DNA of 64,000 nt from Atherix ibis (GCA_958298945.1 OY282609.1:38165212-38229211); one strand, 5' to 3'. Counted from the stretch's first letter, positions 1 through 12,960 are shown. Notes: generated by a model from the sequence alone, not told the origin. Program-made: numbers and translations.

Positions 1-600
1 TCGTGGTGAATGAGAACGGTGTGGATGTGAGTGGCTTGTTGGGTTTGAGAGAGAGGCATAATTGCCTTAACAGATTTGCCGTGCCACTATTTGAGAGGTG
101 AGCAAGAATGGTGCGTGAATGAGTGTGTGAATGACACGCAGGGTGGCTACAACGGGGTGAAAAACCAAGGTCGATTCCGGTTGTACTTTCGAGTCTTGGC
201 GAACCAGCGTACCCGAGCAGGCTTAGCGGTGCCTAGGAATTTACAAAACTCCTGATCGTAGCTCAATGAGCGGAGTACAAACCGAAGTATTCTTAAAACA
301 AAAATTGGTACCACGGAATTGGGGTGCGCCATGGTGTAAAAACACACTGTGCCCGATTTAGGCGAGGCGCCATTTGGGAGCAACGTGGTGGTGGTGGTTA
401 ATACTTATGTCGCGGGAACGATCTCCGGATCGCTAGTGGGAGATACTAGTAACTATCTCAGGCACTGTCACTGCTTATGACAGTAGAGGTTTAGGTAGTC
501 CTCGCTACCAGCAGGTGAAGTAGTCAGCTTGTAACTGATTACTAACTGTTAATTGCCAGTAATGGTGGTAACTGTTAAGGCGACTCGTGGTTTTATGTTG
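1..600. other. G+C-richer island, unrecognised
   Basis: This stretch is visibly richer in G+C than everything for the next several kilobases. The change at about 600 to very A+T-rich DNA is abrupt. A 78-codon open frame on the minus strand (147-383) shows no family I recognise. No splice sites, terminal repeats or poly(A) tail were found that would name it. It could be the end of a transposable element or an exon-bearing piece cut by the window edge. I assign no function. Confidence 0.3.
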
Positions 601-2298
601 AAGACAACTAGATCACGTTAAATAACACATTATAACTTTATCAAAAATTATATATCATAAATATAAAAATCAAAATTGTATCAAAAATCGTATAACATAA
701 ATATAAAAATCGATCTCAATTCCGTTTTAAGTTTAACGAAATATGAACATTAGTGACATAGGTGCGAAAGAAAATACAAATTCTATGCATACTCATAATA
801 CAATCTTATTCTTACTAGAAAAAATATATCACGGTATTCAAATCATATTATTGAGTTGTTTTTGATTTCGTCGATTAAAAAAATTATTTTATCCATTATG
901 TTCCTCGTGAAGGGTTATTTATTAATAGTAGTGGGTTATAAAACTGTTTATGCTACATTGTTAGGAGATTAAAGAGAATATTTAGCTTGGAGGTTTTAAT
1001 TCTTTTGAAAACTGTATTCATTCCTTTTCTGTAATGTTTTTTAAAGGTTTTATATTTTTTTCAAATTGGAAATAAAACGAAAATTTAAAAAAATACGTGA
1101 TTAAAAAAATACCTATTGCATTCTAAGTTGAATTGGTTCATAAAATTTTACCAACTTTCTGAGCTTACACAAGATCTAAGTATAAAACACAAACTTTCTT
1201 CTGAGTTTGAATATGAACAGACAAGTCTTGTCTACTGAAACAAAAATTTGTCTCAATTTTTATTAGGTAGCACATATGTGGTATTCGACATTATATCGAT
1301 ACTACGCGGTACCAATACTAGATAAGTGTTAATAGCATTAGTATTTTATCGATTCTGGACTCGAACTTTGGGGTTCGACCAAGCATTCCAATTCTTATCG
1401 AATCTGTGGCATGAAATCATAGGATGTTTCGTCTTACACGTACTTCACTTTTATTAATGGTTTATTTTTTACACAATAATATATCTCTATTAAAACGCGA
1501 TAGCGGTTTGGTAAATTTTTTCGATTTTTAATTACTCAGTTCGTTTTTATTTGTTTTATTTCAATTACTGTATGGATCTGTCAAAATTAGTTTTCAAATC
1601 TTTTCATTTTAAAAACGCACAACCTATTCTGAACTGTTTACTAAGTTCATTGAGTCGTTTCAAATCCAATCGAAAAATTGTCTAAGCTCCCTTTTATGTA
1701 CGTAGTGCTGTTATTCATCTGAATCAAAAAGTTCCATTTGTTCGTGAAATGTGCTTCTTAGATTAAAAAAAGAATCCGTTAGCGTTAATTCTACCATCCT
1801 AATCTTTGAGCAACAGAACTTTTCGTTCGCACCCTTCCATTATACACTCATCCACGTTTGAAACAGCAATGGCCTCACAATATTTTAAATCTAAAAAATA
1901 AATTATCCTATTGTTGGTGACAAATCGATGGGTATTTTCCCCTACATATCTTCATGTCCTTGTATATTCCCTTAAAAAATCGGTGTGTTATAAATTGTAT
2001 GTAGTTGAAGATAACATTTAAAAATAAGTTAACAAATCAAATAAAAATAGTAATACCAATAATAATGGTTAATGGTATGTGTATAAATAATTGAAAAACA
2101 AATACATAACTTATTTTGTTATCCGTTAATCATCGCATTTTCTTTTTTCATGTTTTTGGTCGACGGAAAATAAAGACAAAAAGACCACGCAAAACAGAGG
2201 TAAGCAAACCAAAATATAATTTATGCTTTATCAATATTAACTGGAATTATTATAATTGCATGAAACTAAAAAACATAATTAATAGATTATATGATTAC
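600..2298. other. A+T-rich non-coding stretch downstream of the adaptor gene
   Basis: No supported gene here. At about 640-715 there is a degenerate two-unit tandem repeat of roughly 43 bp containing the shared string CATAAATATAAAAATC. The stretch should hold the last intron, and perhaps the last exon, of the minus-strand adaptor gene, but no exon matching the expected C-terminal end of that family was found. Confidence 0.5.
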
Positions 2299-5129
2299 CT
2301 GAAAAAGTCAAGTAGTAGCTCATCAAGCCTAAAATTTGAGTCTTCAATAACAATTCGAGCGTTAGTTTTATATAAATTATAATTTCTTGTAAACGTTCGA
2401 GCAGCATCAAGATGAGAAAAAAGAATGGATAGTCCAAAATCATCAGTGCTCATTTCCCACGAATTTACGCACGTTGTAATAAGTGATAGATGAGGCGCTT
2501 GCGTTGGTATAAGAATATCTTCAATGCCACGATCTTTAACTAAAATGTATGGAAGTAAATGAGGAACTGTTGTATTTGGTGCCTGAGGATTAGAACAGTC
2601 ATTCATTGATTTAAGTGTTGGTCGTAGCTTGGCTTCAAAATTGAATGCACTGTCAGTAAAATTTTGTCGTAAAATATGCCAAGTTGAATCCAATTTTTGA
2701 ATCTATATTAATATGATTATCCAGTCAAATGGGAAAAATACAATAATTATATAATATGCTTTGTACCTGTGGCATACATAGGCCCAACATTATTGCACAA
2801 AATCCAAAGAGATTACCAATTGCAGTTTTTATGTCAACAGCTACTTGGATCCATTTGTTTAATATTTCTGCTCTTTCAAAATCACTTTGGCACGTAAGTA
2901 TTGATATCGCTACTAAAACTTTAAGACATTGAGTTCGTTCTATTAGATCTTTTCGAAATAATCGACCCTGTGGTAGTGTCAATAGTTCTAGGCCACTACA
3001 ATGTAGGCAGTCATAATTATTTGATGTAACATTCAAGTCTCCTAGAATTAAGTTAATATCTATTCGGGTTATATGCTGAGCTAAAATTCGGGGTCCATTT
3101 TCAGCAATCATCATTCGAAATGTATTAACCGTATTATTGTCAAGTGGTTGATTATCAATTGTCGGTAGCAAAATTGTATGAAAATTTTCTACGTCAAAAT
3201 TCGAAACCTAGCCAAATAAAATATTAGTATGTATAAAAATTATTTAAGAAAAATTTAAATTGTTTACTTCTTCGAATATAGGTATATCCATATTAGCCAA
3301 GTTTTGTGTTGCCGCTATGATGTCGAAATCAGTGAAACTTTTAAGAGTCATAGATAATGTAGAATTAGACATAAACTTTGGATTTTTTATGAAAACTCCT
3401 CGATGGGTAATTGTATCGAATTGGTCGCCGGGAGCAGAACTTTGAGCTGAATCGCCAGACCCATTTCCAGAGTCAGAACCACTTGCATGATATGAAGCCA
3501 CTCGATTGAGAGGATGTTGTTCCACGAAAATGTCCTTCACCATTTCTCGTTTCCGTACAGGTTTCGGTGGTGGACTTGGAGCTTTCCCTTCAGTTTTCAC
3601 AAACATATTTTGTTCAAAACATAGACTTAAAGAATTATCACCTATGTCTTTATTTAAGCCTATTATTGGGAACGATACGTGGCAAAGAGTTAGAATTGAA
3701 TTTATGAATATATTGTGAGTCACCTGCTGATCGAGACATCATTTGGGCTCCACCACTATAATTAATCCCGCCACCTGAATTTGAAGCCTTCTCCTCGTTT
3801 GATCTGATCATTATGTCGTTGATATCTTCATTTTGTACACATTCTTCTGAGTGAAAATCAGTACAATAAAATTTTTCGGAAGAACCACTTCTATGTACTT
3901 CCGGTAAGTGTGTAGATAGACTTGTATTTTGGATAACACCATCTGCACTACAATATTTTTCGAAGTTCTCAAAATTAGGCGAAGCAATAGCTTGAATAGG
4001 TATCAGAGACTGAGACCTTTGTTTTTTCGTTGGTAGACGAGGTGGTATATCACGTTTTATACGTGGTGGTGAAGGTAATGGGCTCCGATAATTATTGTAA
4101 TTACCCTGTTGGAAGTACGAATTAGAACGTATGCCAACATTTACAATTGATGAAGAGTTTAAAGAACTCACAGCACGAATAGAAGTATAAGCATGCCCAT
4201 GAAAATGATTATTTACTTTATTTTCACAAAATGTAAGTGGGTACGTTCTATTGCATGGGAACTGTATTCGCGCTCCTGAGGCATATGAAATTGGCTTTTC
4301 TAAAAGATTTTTTTTTGAAAGTTACTAATAATAATAAAAAATATTATTAAAATTTGTTACCAGATCCAACGTAAAACGTAATAAGATCGGAAATAGTATC
4401 ATAAGCATCATCTTCAAACTGATACTGAATTCTTTCATATACAGTTTCTGGTTGAATTATAATCTGTAAATACGTTTACTATGTAATTATTATTATAATT
4501 AATAATCATTATTGAAAAAATTTGTTTTATACTATTTTAGTTTGTATATGGCTCAATATATGTAATACTAACTTAATTTTTACCAATAGAATATTTTTAA
4601 AATTAATTCAAATTACTGATAAAATTATAATATACATATTTTTTTAAAACTTTTTTGACAAGTAATTAAAAATATACTGTAAAAATTAGCTAGCTTATAC
4701 TAACTAAGCATATTTCATAAAAGTTTCTTAAACATATTTATATTATTGAGATTTTTATAAGAGTAAAAATATTTTTAACAAATAAAATACATTTTCTTAA
4801 TTTTTTTTTTTAATCAACTTACTTTGTTAATAACAAAGTGAAGTACTGCCGCCTTTGTACGACAAGTAAGAACGTAATTTCCTGGCTGAGATGTACAGTC
4901 CCTCACTAAAAAGTCACCGTCCTTTTGTACAATTTCTTCGGAACGTTGTCTCGAAATTGGGCCATGGTACCATGCATGAGAACGTAGATCTCGTGAGTCC
5001 AGACTTAGTTCCCATTCAAGCGCTTTCTTCAAAGGTAATAACTCTAGAGCATCTGATGTCGTTTCCATATCCAATAAATAACTGCAAGTATTATTGTGTA
5101 TTATATCAGTAATAGTCAGCACGTCATAT
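2299..5129 (-). CDS. SH2 / RasGEF-like adaptor, BCAR3-SH2D3 (NSP) family, six internal exons
   Basis: The exons, in order of transcription, are 5129-4823, 4463-4361, 4299-3724, 3659-3268, 3207-2767 and 2702-2299. Every junction is AG/GT and all phases agree, giving about 741 codons with no stop. Residues 53-135 are an SH2 domain: it opens with WYHGPISR, has FLVRDC with the phosphotyrosine-binding Arg near residue 76, and continues across the second exon (IQPETVYERIQYQFE). The linker, about 137-459, is Ser-rich with proline runs (SPPPKPVRKR and a second PPRLP stretch) suited to SH3 binding. Residues 460-740 are the RasGEF-like fold (ERTQCLKVLVAI, NKWIQVA, NTTVPHLLPYI, HLDAARTF). In this family that fold binds the p130Cas scaffold rather than acting as an exchange factor, so a role in adhesion or receptor signalling is inferred. 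The first exon begins mid-codon, so 5' exons lie upstream. The last ends in a good donor (CAG/gtaatc), so about 40 C-terminal residues are missing. Confidence 0.95.
3660..3723 (-). other. 64-bp intron inside the adaptor linker
   Basis: The reading frame appears to break here: the frame upstream runs into TAA and the next frame takes over. A minimal intron explains this exactly. The donor is CAG/gtgact, the acceptor is aataatag/GC, and a CTAAC branch-point-like string lies about 30 nt before the acceptor. Removal joins ..GCA G / GC TTA.. in frame. Its length matches the other short introns of this gene (61, 60 and 64 bp). Confidence 0.85.
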
Positions 5130-7125
5130 CTGAAATAAAATATAAAATAGGCTTTTTAGTACTATTTTTATAATTACAATTATATTTTAACATAATTTTC
5201 TATTTTGCAATATTTAAAATGAAACAAATATTTTATTATAGGAACCTTATTATAATATATTTACAGTATTAATTGAACTGTTCATAAATAATAAATGGGG
5301 CCTAAAATGATTTAGATATAAAATTAAACAAATAGTATTTTGAGTATAAAAATAACATAATTTTTAAATTTTTAAATTACTGACATTTGGCCTTTTTAAT
5401 TTATGAACTTTTCCTATTGTGGGTGGAATTCCACCGTACCATTAGCCAAAAAATGGTAGGTTTTTCTTCTTAAGTGAGTCGTGTCCAATAAACAGTTTAG
5501 GTGTTTAAAAAGTTTGACTCAAATTGCTTACGTTGATCGGTGGTGATTCGCCGAGGATTTCCAAATTGTAAGACCCAGTTATCATTGACTTTCCTGGTCT
5601 TATATTAGAATTACTATTGGACAGCGTATAACACGATATTTCATAGGTGCCTATTGATCTCAGATTGTCTCCTCGGATACAAAATTATAAGATTGAGTAT
5701 TCACTTCAGGGTCATAAATTTGTAGGTTACTTAATTTCAGTAATATATGTAATTGTTTCCACACCGAAAAAATAATGGCATAATTATTATTAATTGCAAT
5801 GCAAAAATGGTTTTTAGTCTCATGATATCAACATTCATTATTATTATATCTCTTGACCCCAAAAACTATACTTCTTCTTTACATAAAATTTATTATGATT
5901 TGATTCTAAAGTCTATACTAGGTTATTTTTAAACACATAATTAATAGGAAACCAGAAGGGAAAATGCAGTACTTGCCTTCTTGCAATTCTCAATATTTCA
6001 CTGTTTGCGCCATTGTGGACGATTTAAGTCCCTATAGTATTAACATCTGATATTCTCTACACTATTAATTAAATAAATCTAAATTGACCGGGAGAAAATG
6101 ATATCGTAAAGCTCTAAAAAAATTATCAAAACAATTTATTACAAATAAAAAAAATTAAATTATCAGAATTGGACTACTATTTCGTAATAAAAGCATAATT
6201 TTAATTCTGAAGTTTAGAAGTAACCAACTTTTTTAGACATACGAGTATATACAATTAGTTACTGGCAGCTGCGTGCAGCTGTAAAACAATACATATCCGA
6301 TAATTTGAATAGGCATTATTTACTTTACTAAGTTCAGATAAAAAAAATCTGTCTAAACTGACATCAGATTAGATTTTTTGAAATGGGTTGAAATAGCTGT
6401 CAGTTCAATTTTGTGATAAAATTTCACGAAAAATGCCAAACATCGAAATTTATATGCAATATCTGTTCTTAGAGCTGAGGAAAATTATTTATAAATCAGA
6501 GATTACAAAGGCATATTCCAAAGCATCTTGATATCAAGATAAGTGGTAATTTTAAACTTAATAATAAATCACTTTTTTTATGTCATCAAATATATTTTTC
6601 ACTTACGATTACTGCAGTCCCAAATTGAAAAAATGCGGTGATCGTAAATGAAAAATATTTTTCAAGAAATTTAAAAAACGGACTTGGAACGATAATTTCA
6701 ACGTGGAAATGGGATATTTTACAATCTAAATAAAACTAATATCATGTACAACTACTATATAACCCCATAAATTTATATGTTTGTGCTCATGTTGATGATT
6801 ATAAAGGATTTACAGGTCAGGTACCTTTGCTGGAAAGTAGAAAATCTTATCTTGTTGAATCAGAAACGATGATATATAAAAAATACTTTTCACCTACGAT
6901 CAGCGCAGTCTTATATTTTTTTAAATAATAAAAATTTGAATATAATTGTAATGATGTAAGCAGATTAAGAATTTCATAAAACTTCTTTTAAAATTTACTA
7001 TTTATTGTTTTCTAATTTGTAACCAATTTAACCAAAGTAGCTGAAATTTTAGATAGAAGTTTGTTTAGAAATATACATATTTTAAAGTTATATTCATAGA
7101 AGTTGCACCTTTCGAAGTCGGTTAA
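5130..7125. other. A+T-rich intron or intergenic DNA with a repeated inverted motif
   Basis: This should be an upstream intron of the minus-strand adaptor gene, since its first visible exon starts mid-codon at 5129. No exon was recognised. A motif of the form TTTTCAC(T/C)TACGATNA occurs at about 6597 and 6887 on plus and, inverted, at about 6634-6655. This suggests a small decayed inverted-repeat element. A moderately G+C-rich patch at 5540-5700 has stops in all frames. Confidence 0.4.
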
Positions 7126-7129
7126 TTAA

Positions 7130-7218
7130 TAGCTTGCAAAAATATATCGAGAGCAAAAAGCTTACAAAACTGTATCGAGATTAAATAGCTTGCAAAAATT
7201 ATCGAAAAATTTAATTAT
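7130..7218. repeat. Three-unit tandem repeat, about 30-bp period
   Basis: Three diverged units share AGCTT(G/A)CAAAA followed by TATCGA. They start near 7131, 7159 and 7188. The array lies in otherwise featureless A+T-rich DNA. Confidence 0.6.
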
Positions 7219-10200
7219 ATTTAAGAATAAATGCTTGCGATTGTCATGAAAACAATTTAAAGTATACTTTTGCAAATATTATTAGTACTTGAAAACTTAA
7301 ATATTTTTTATAGGAACCAAACTTTTTATGAAATAGGATAATTAAATGAAGAAACCTTCAAAATTGCCTTAATTTAGGCTTTTTTAAACTTTGATTTTGT
7401 AATTATCATTATTATTAATTAACACCATAAATGTATGCCGTAAAATCAAAAAAAAACGAGAATAAAAAATCATATAATGTAATTGCTACAATTATTAAAA
7501 ATCTAGTGTAGTCAATTTTGCATATACTTATATACTCGTGTGGATATTCCTCATGTAGAAAAATTCATTTTTTTGAATGGATAAATATCCGAGCAATTAC
7601 ACGTGTTTTTTTAATTTATAAGAACATTTATGCAAAGATAAATGCATCGATAATATTTTTATTATCATTAACACTAAATTATAAATTAATTTTGTTCATA
7701 TCTCTATATTATGCATAGATTGGGTGGGATTTAACATATACTTACACATACATGAAATTTCACTTCTTTTCAAATAACAGAAATATACATAATATACATA
7801 TGTTTTTTTTATCCAAACATACGTATATTATAAAAATTGAACTAAAATCCACACATTGTTTACCTAAAATTAATTTAATTCCAGGCAAAAGTTAATATAA
7901 TGTAGTATATGTACATATATATAATTGTTTTTAAATTAAATAAACAACAAATCACAAGTGACTTTAGCGAAGTTTTAAATGTGCACTTTATAGATTTACG
8001 GTTTAGTTGTAAATTATAACAACCGTTTAAAAAAATGCATACGAATTAATCCAAAGGTTAAATGTTATGATTTAATGTTACTATAAATGTCCGTGGGTAT
8101 TGTACTCGTCACTATGGCTATTCAGCACTTTAGTTTAGGCCAAGTTAACGTGCTTTCATTGTACTAGCGGCATCGTTTCGTTCACAGTTTATCTAAAGTT
8201 GAGATTGTACTCAATAACTTATCTAATGACAGCTAACTCTCTTTGTAAATTCTGTAGGGGAGTGGCATTTTTAGCACTATAAGAATTAGTTAAAAATAAG
8301 GGGAGATATAAGGAGGGTATCAATTTCTCGACGCAACCCTGCATTCTTCGCAAAATGTGTGCGCAAACGCGCCAACACATGCATTTCTATAATACAGATA
8401 TATATGTTTAGGAAAGACTATAAGTAATTCAACCTTTTCAAGGTATGAAGAAACCGTTTAGGAAACTTCAACTGCTAAAACGATTGGGGTACAAGTTATA
8501 TCTATAATAAACTATATAGATAACGCAACGATGAGTTACGTACAGATATGAAGCATAGTTGCGGGATTCTTATCATACTATGCTAATATCATATCTAACA
8601 AATTATAATTTATGTAAAAAAAATAAATTTGGAGTTTAAACCTACATTTATTTAAGAATATTATTGTTTTAATTTCCGCAGTTATATATATTTCAGAATT
8701 TTTTTTTATTACGATTATTTAATTTTTTTAATAAATATTATTTTCAAAGAAACTATATATACATATTCACATATTTTTGTACTTTTATAATTTATTTTTT
8801 AAAATAGTGTTTATCAAAAACAAAACAAAAATTATAGACATGAAAATATATGTATATCGTATAAAAATTGTGTATGCAACTTATTAAATGAACTGAATTT
8901 CTTCCAGTTTTATTGATATTTATTAAAGTATATCATCTTTCATATTATTAATATAATTTGTAGAAAATTGAAAAAAAAACTTTTAAAGTATAATATATGA
9001 AAAACAGTAGTAATCGCTTGATGGTCGTATCGGTACACAGTGCCCTCGGGCACATTTCTCCCAGCCTTACCACAACCAAAAAGAATGAATAGTTAAGAAA
9101 ATTTAACAAAATACGTGATGATTTTCGTTATATCACAATTATCAAAACAATATAGAAATGTATATGTATATTTAAATGAAAGCAAACATTTTTATTCTAA
9201 TATTAATAATTTTAAAACATTATCACAACAAAAAATCAGTGAAATTGAATCCACCAACTAGCAGTTGTTGTTATTATTGATTTTCCTAAAAAATAGGGGA
9301 AGTACATACATGTGCTGAAAACATGCGTACGTCATTTTATTATATTAAAAGTAAATTCAGCAAAAATTAACCATGTCAGAATGAATACAAGTAATATCTA
9401 TCTATTATTTTTAATAAAAAAAATTCTAACATTTTTCGCGTGTTTTGTTTTTTCTCTACTTAACATTTTTGCTTTTATTGGTATTATATTCAATTATTTA
9501 GCATATTACTATTGAATACGAAGTAACATTTTGTCAAACGTTACCAATTGATCATCTTTTTGCTATAAAACGGAATTCAGACGATTTAATTATGTGAGAT
9601 TTTTACTTATCAACTTTCGACATCATGAAGTTGAAACCTAGAAAAAATGGATTGACAATATTAAAATCTATATTTTGAATAATTTTTGCGCCTATTATGT
9701 TATATTTATGCACATTTCAGATTATACGGGTACGATTGAAACTAGGTGCATTTGAATTCTTAAAGCTTTTGATGATCTTTACAAGTATAAAGAATGGTTA
9801 TATTATTTACAAAAAGGAACGTAATGATTTTGTTAAAAACAATTTTTTTCTTTGAGATAGAATTCAAAACAACTATAACGAGGAACACTTTATATTTCTT
9901 AGGTTCAAATTTCATAAATAGAAATAAATTTATGAAATAAATAATAGAACATTGTAACTGTAGTTTACAGCATTCCCTAAAATATTTTAGCATAATTCGT
10001 AATAACATGAAGAAATAAAGAATACGGATTGCAATTAAGTAATTTAACTGAATATATATTTTTTTATCAGTTTATATTTCAGCATTTCACTGAATATATT
10101 TTTTTTAAATAATGAAATATTAAATGAATGTTAACATTAATACATGGTTTCACCATTTTTAGAAGATTTGTTTATAAATTATTATAAAATTAAGGGGAAT

Positions 10201-11540
10201 ATTTCCTAGGAAAGCTTATAAAGCTTTCATATTGGACTCATTATAAAAGTTCTTTTTTAATTGAATTAAACATTTCTAAACTGTTCAAACATCTTTCTGT
10301 ATATTTCATATTAAGAAATATTCTTGCAAAGTAATACCAATATTTTCTTTTATAAATTAAATAATTACTTATATGAGTAAGTGTAGAGGAAGCAAGATAA
10401 TTCAAGAAGTTGTCTCCTCGGTGCAAAAGCATATGAGTTATTTGCAAATAAGCTATCATAAGTTATCAGAAATTAGAAGTTTACAATTGGTATTAATTTG
10501 TTTTTTTTTGTACAATGGTTTTTAAATATGCTGGAGTTATTCAGTCAATAATACAATATAAAAGTTCAATATTATAAATTGTATACTCAAGATTATATAC
10601 AATTTGTACACAATAACTTAATGTTTAGTTTTTTGCTAAAATGTTACTAAACATACTCTATAAAATTTTTAAATTTTTCTACACTCTTAAAATTAAAATT
10701 TTGATAAATTAAAAAATAAATATCTAAATAGAATTTACATATAATATATTGTATTTTTTATTTAAACATCGTTGCACACATCTAAGTCAACATTTTTCTT
10801 AGATTTAAAGAAATAGTGGCAAAGTTTATAATAGGTTTATATTAATTATCTGAAAATATAATTTATTGTAGTAATATTTATATATAAATGTACATATATT
10901 TAATTATGGGTATTTAAAAATGCATTTTTACAGAGTTATATTGTTTAAATAAAATGTAACCTTCCATCAAGATCTACCAAAAATAAAAAAAAATAATCAA
11001 AACTGTATGTATAGGCATAAAGATTATATGAAATCTTATAAAGTATCATGCAATGCTTATATTTAATTAACTAGCAATGCTTGGATCATATTTTCGTAAA
11101 TTTAGTGCAATATTTAATAATAATAGGTCTTTAGCAATGAAACTTTTTTCTATTAAAAATATTTCCCGTTATACAAGTTAAAATTTGCATATTTACAAGG
11201 CGAAATTTTACTTATAAGAATTTATACGCCTTCTACATACATTTTACATAAATTGTAAAGCAACTCAGGCTATTGAAAAAACTACGATTCAATTAAAAAA
11301 GGAAACATTGATGTGTAATCATTTTGTCTTTAATAAGTTTAGTTTCTGTTTGAGTTTGTTTTCAAGTGAAAATTTGCAATCTGAATTTTCCTTCTTAAAT
11401 TTAATCATGAAGAACATTTTAATGATATAACTTTTATTTTCAAGTACTGTTATGGTTTGGAAAAAATACTGAAAGGTATATTTGGGTGTTGGAAATGGAT
11501 GAAGAAGTTTATAAAATTTGGATTAAAAATAAATATTTTC
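7219..11540. other. Long A+T-rich stretch without recognisable genes
   Basis: Open frames here are short, Phe/Ile/Asn-rich and match no family. The segment 8040-8420 is less A+T-biased than its surroundings and could hold a regulatory element or untranslated exon, but no core-promoter motif set was convincing. Another short G+C-richer patch lies at about 9020-9080. Nothing else is supported. Confidence 0.5.
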
Positions 11541-11544
11541 TGAA

Positions 11545-12215
11545 CGTTAAGTTCTACAGGAGTATGGTCAATGACGACCATACTCAGAGAGCATATGTTT
11601 CAAGTAGGCATGCTTGAAGCTAGATTTCTGGAAAAATTGTGGAGGGTTCGAAATTGGGGCTGAGATTTGCTCTCACACTCACCATAAGTAGAAAAATATC
11701 ATGCCAAAAAAACGTAAAGGGGATAATGGAGACACCCGAGGGTGTTAAGTTCTCCATGGGAGAAGAAGGGGAAAAATAATAAAAAAGAGAAGTGAGAGGA
11801 AAAACAAATTAAAAAAAGATTAAAAAGAAAAAGAAAAAAAACTCTAAAAATGGGAGGGAAGGTAAAAAGTCGCGATGATAAAAATGGATAGACGAAACAA
11901 AAATCTGACGAACAAAAATAATTATTTTTAAAGAAGAAGAAAAAGAAAACAAGGAAAAAGAATAACGAGTCCCAAAGGAAACCCAAAAACAATAAAATAA
12001 AGAAGAGAGGAAAAAAATTAATGAAGTCGACCGTCGACCGCGTTGGGAGAGCCTTAAATGGAAATGCTCTCCCTGGCCTGCACCAAAACAAAAAGCCCCT
12101 TTTTCTTTCGACGATGATCTCTCTTTTAACCAAGACACCGGGTTATAGCGCAACCGGGAACCGAGTGTTGAAGAGAAACCTTGAATAAAAATACTTTTTA
12201 TTTTAAATTCATTAT
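11545..12215 (+). repeat. Dispersed repeat 'A', longest copy (SINE-like or other non-autonomous element)
   Basis: The head (about 11550-11695) and tail (about 12025-12150) match the copy at 17030-17510. Shared head strings are GACGACCATACTCAGAGAGCA, then a GGTTCGAA-type box, then GCTCTCACAC followed by CACCATAA. Shared tail strings are a CCGTCGACCGCGTT-like block, GGGAGAG, TGGCCT and CGACGATGATCTCT-like. Between them lies a variable GA- and A-rich filler (11760-12020). The GGTTCGAA box resembles a tRNA-type B box and the CATACTCAGAGAGCA segment resembles a D-arm, so a tRNA-related SINE is one reading. The large purine-rich middle is unusual for that. The Phe-rich open frame on the opposite strand is only the complement of the filler. 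Confidence 0.6.
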
Positions 12216-12264
12216 AATATTTAATTTATAGCTAATCCACTAAATTAGTTTAATTTAATTTAAC

Positions 12265-12535
12265 AAATTCAGATCAACGAAACGTTCCAATTCCTATCGC
12301 GTCCAGGCCTTACAATCCAAGATCCTCCGTAAAATTGTCAATTCTCTCACCCCAGAAACACTCATCGGAGACTTAAGAGACAATGGCCTAGAGATTTTCT
12401 AGAGGAATCTAACTTCCGTGCGTGTTTACTTCCACTTAATGATGCACGAGATTGTTAATTAAAATGTTATGTAAATCTGCTTGTTACAATAAAATTGTAG
12501 TTGCAGATAAAAATAAAAATAAAAAAAAATAAAAA
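12265..12535 (+). mobile_element. 5'-truncated non-LTR retrotransposon tail (jockey-like)
   Basis: One plus frame reads VQALQSKILRKIVN, close to the segment after the reverse transcriptase of jockey-type elements in which the word QSK.LR.I is typical. It is followed by stops, a short 3' untranslated stretch and an (AAATA)n/poly(A) run ending near 12535. That layout is the normal end of a 5'-truncated insertion. The match is short, so the clade is tentative. Confidence 0.45.
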
Positions 12536-12539
12536 ACAA

Positions 12540-12960
12540 ATTCAGTTACTCTTGAGAATTCTTATTATAATTTTTTTTAAATCTTACTTAACTGATAAAT
12601 AAAAAAACAGTTATTTTTTACTGTTCCTATTTTCTCTGAAAATCTATTTCATTTAAATTTTAAAATCAATCAGTCTTAACAATTCCTTTTCGTTCTCTAA
12701 AAATTGTTTCATTTTAAAAATAAAAATTGGTTATTTTTATATACAATACTTTTTGTTCTAAAAAATTATTTCATTTAATAAAAGAAAAATCAAAAAAAAC
12801 CTGTTACTTTATACAATACATTATATTTTGAATTATTATTCCATAAAAAACAGGTTACTTTTTGTTCTGATAATTTATTTAATTTTAAAATTAAGAATAA
12901 CCAGTTACTTTTTATAATTCATTTTGTTCTGAAAAATTTATCTCATTGAAAATTAGAATC
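12540..12960. repeat. Degenerate minisatellite, about 7 units of 50-75 bp
   Basis: Units repeatedly show (C)AG(G)TTACTTTTT, then TTTTGTTCTGAAAAATT, then TATTTCATTTxAAAATT. Unit starts fall near 12542, 12608, 12670, 12728, 12799, 12851 and 12902. The units are diverged and of unequal length, so the array is old. Confidence 0.6.

Noticed and set aside
1355..1400. tRNA fragment around GGGTTCGACC
   Set aside because: No partner stems or A box at the right distance.
2250..2298. A 33-bp final intron giving a short C-terminus ending FMQL
   Set aside because: The acceptor TTTTTTAG at 2266 is good, but 33 bp is too short for a spliceosomal intron.
2116..2382. Plus-strand 88-codon ORF, and plus-strand ORFs over 3260-3718 and 4891-5112
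   Set aside because: They are antisense to, or overlap, well supported minus-strand exons and have no recognisable domain.
3650..3723. Frameshift or pseudogenisation of the adaptor gene
   Set aside because: A 64-bp intron with correct splice sites and phase explains the change of frame; all other exons are intact.
11699..12153. Phe-rich minus-strand ORFs of 114-144 codons
   Set aside because: They are the complement of a GA-rich low-complexity filler inside repeat A.
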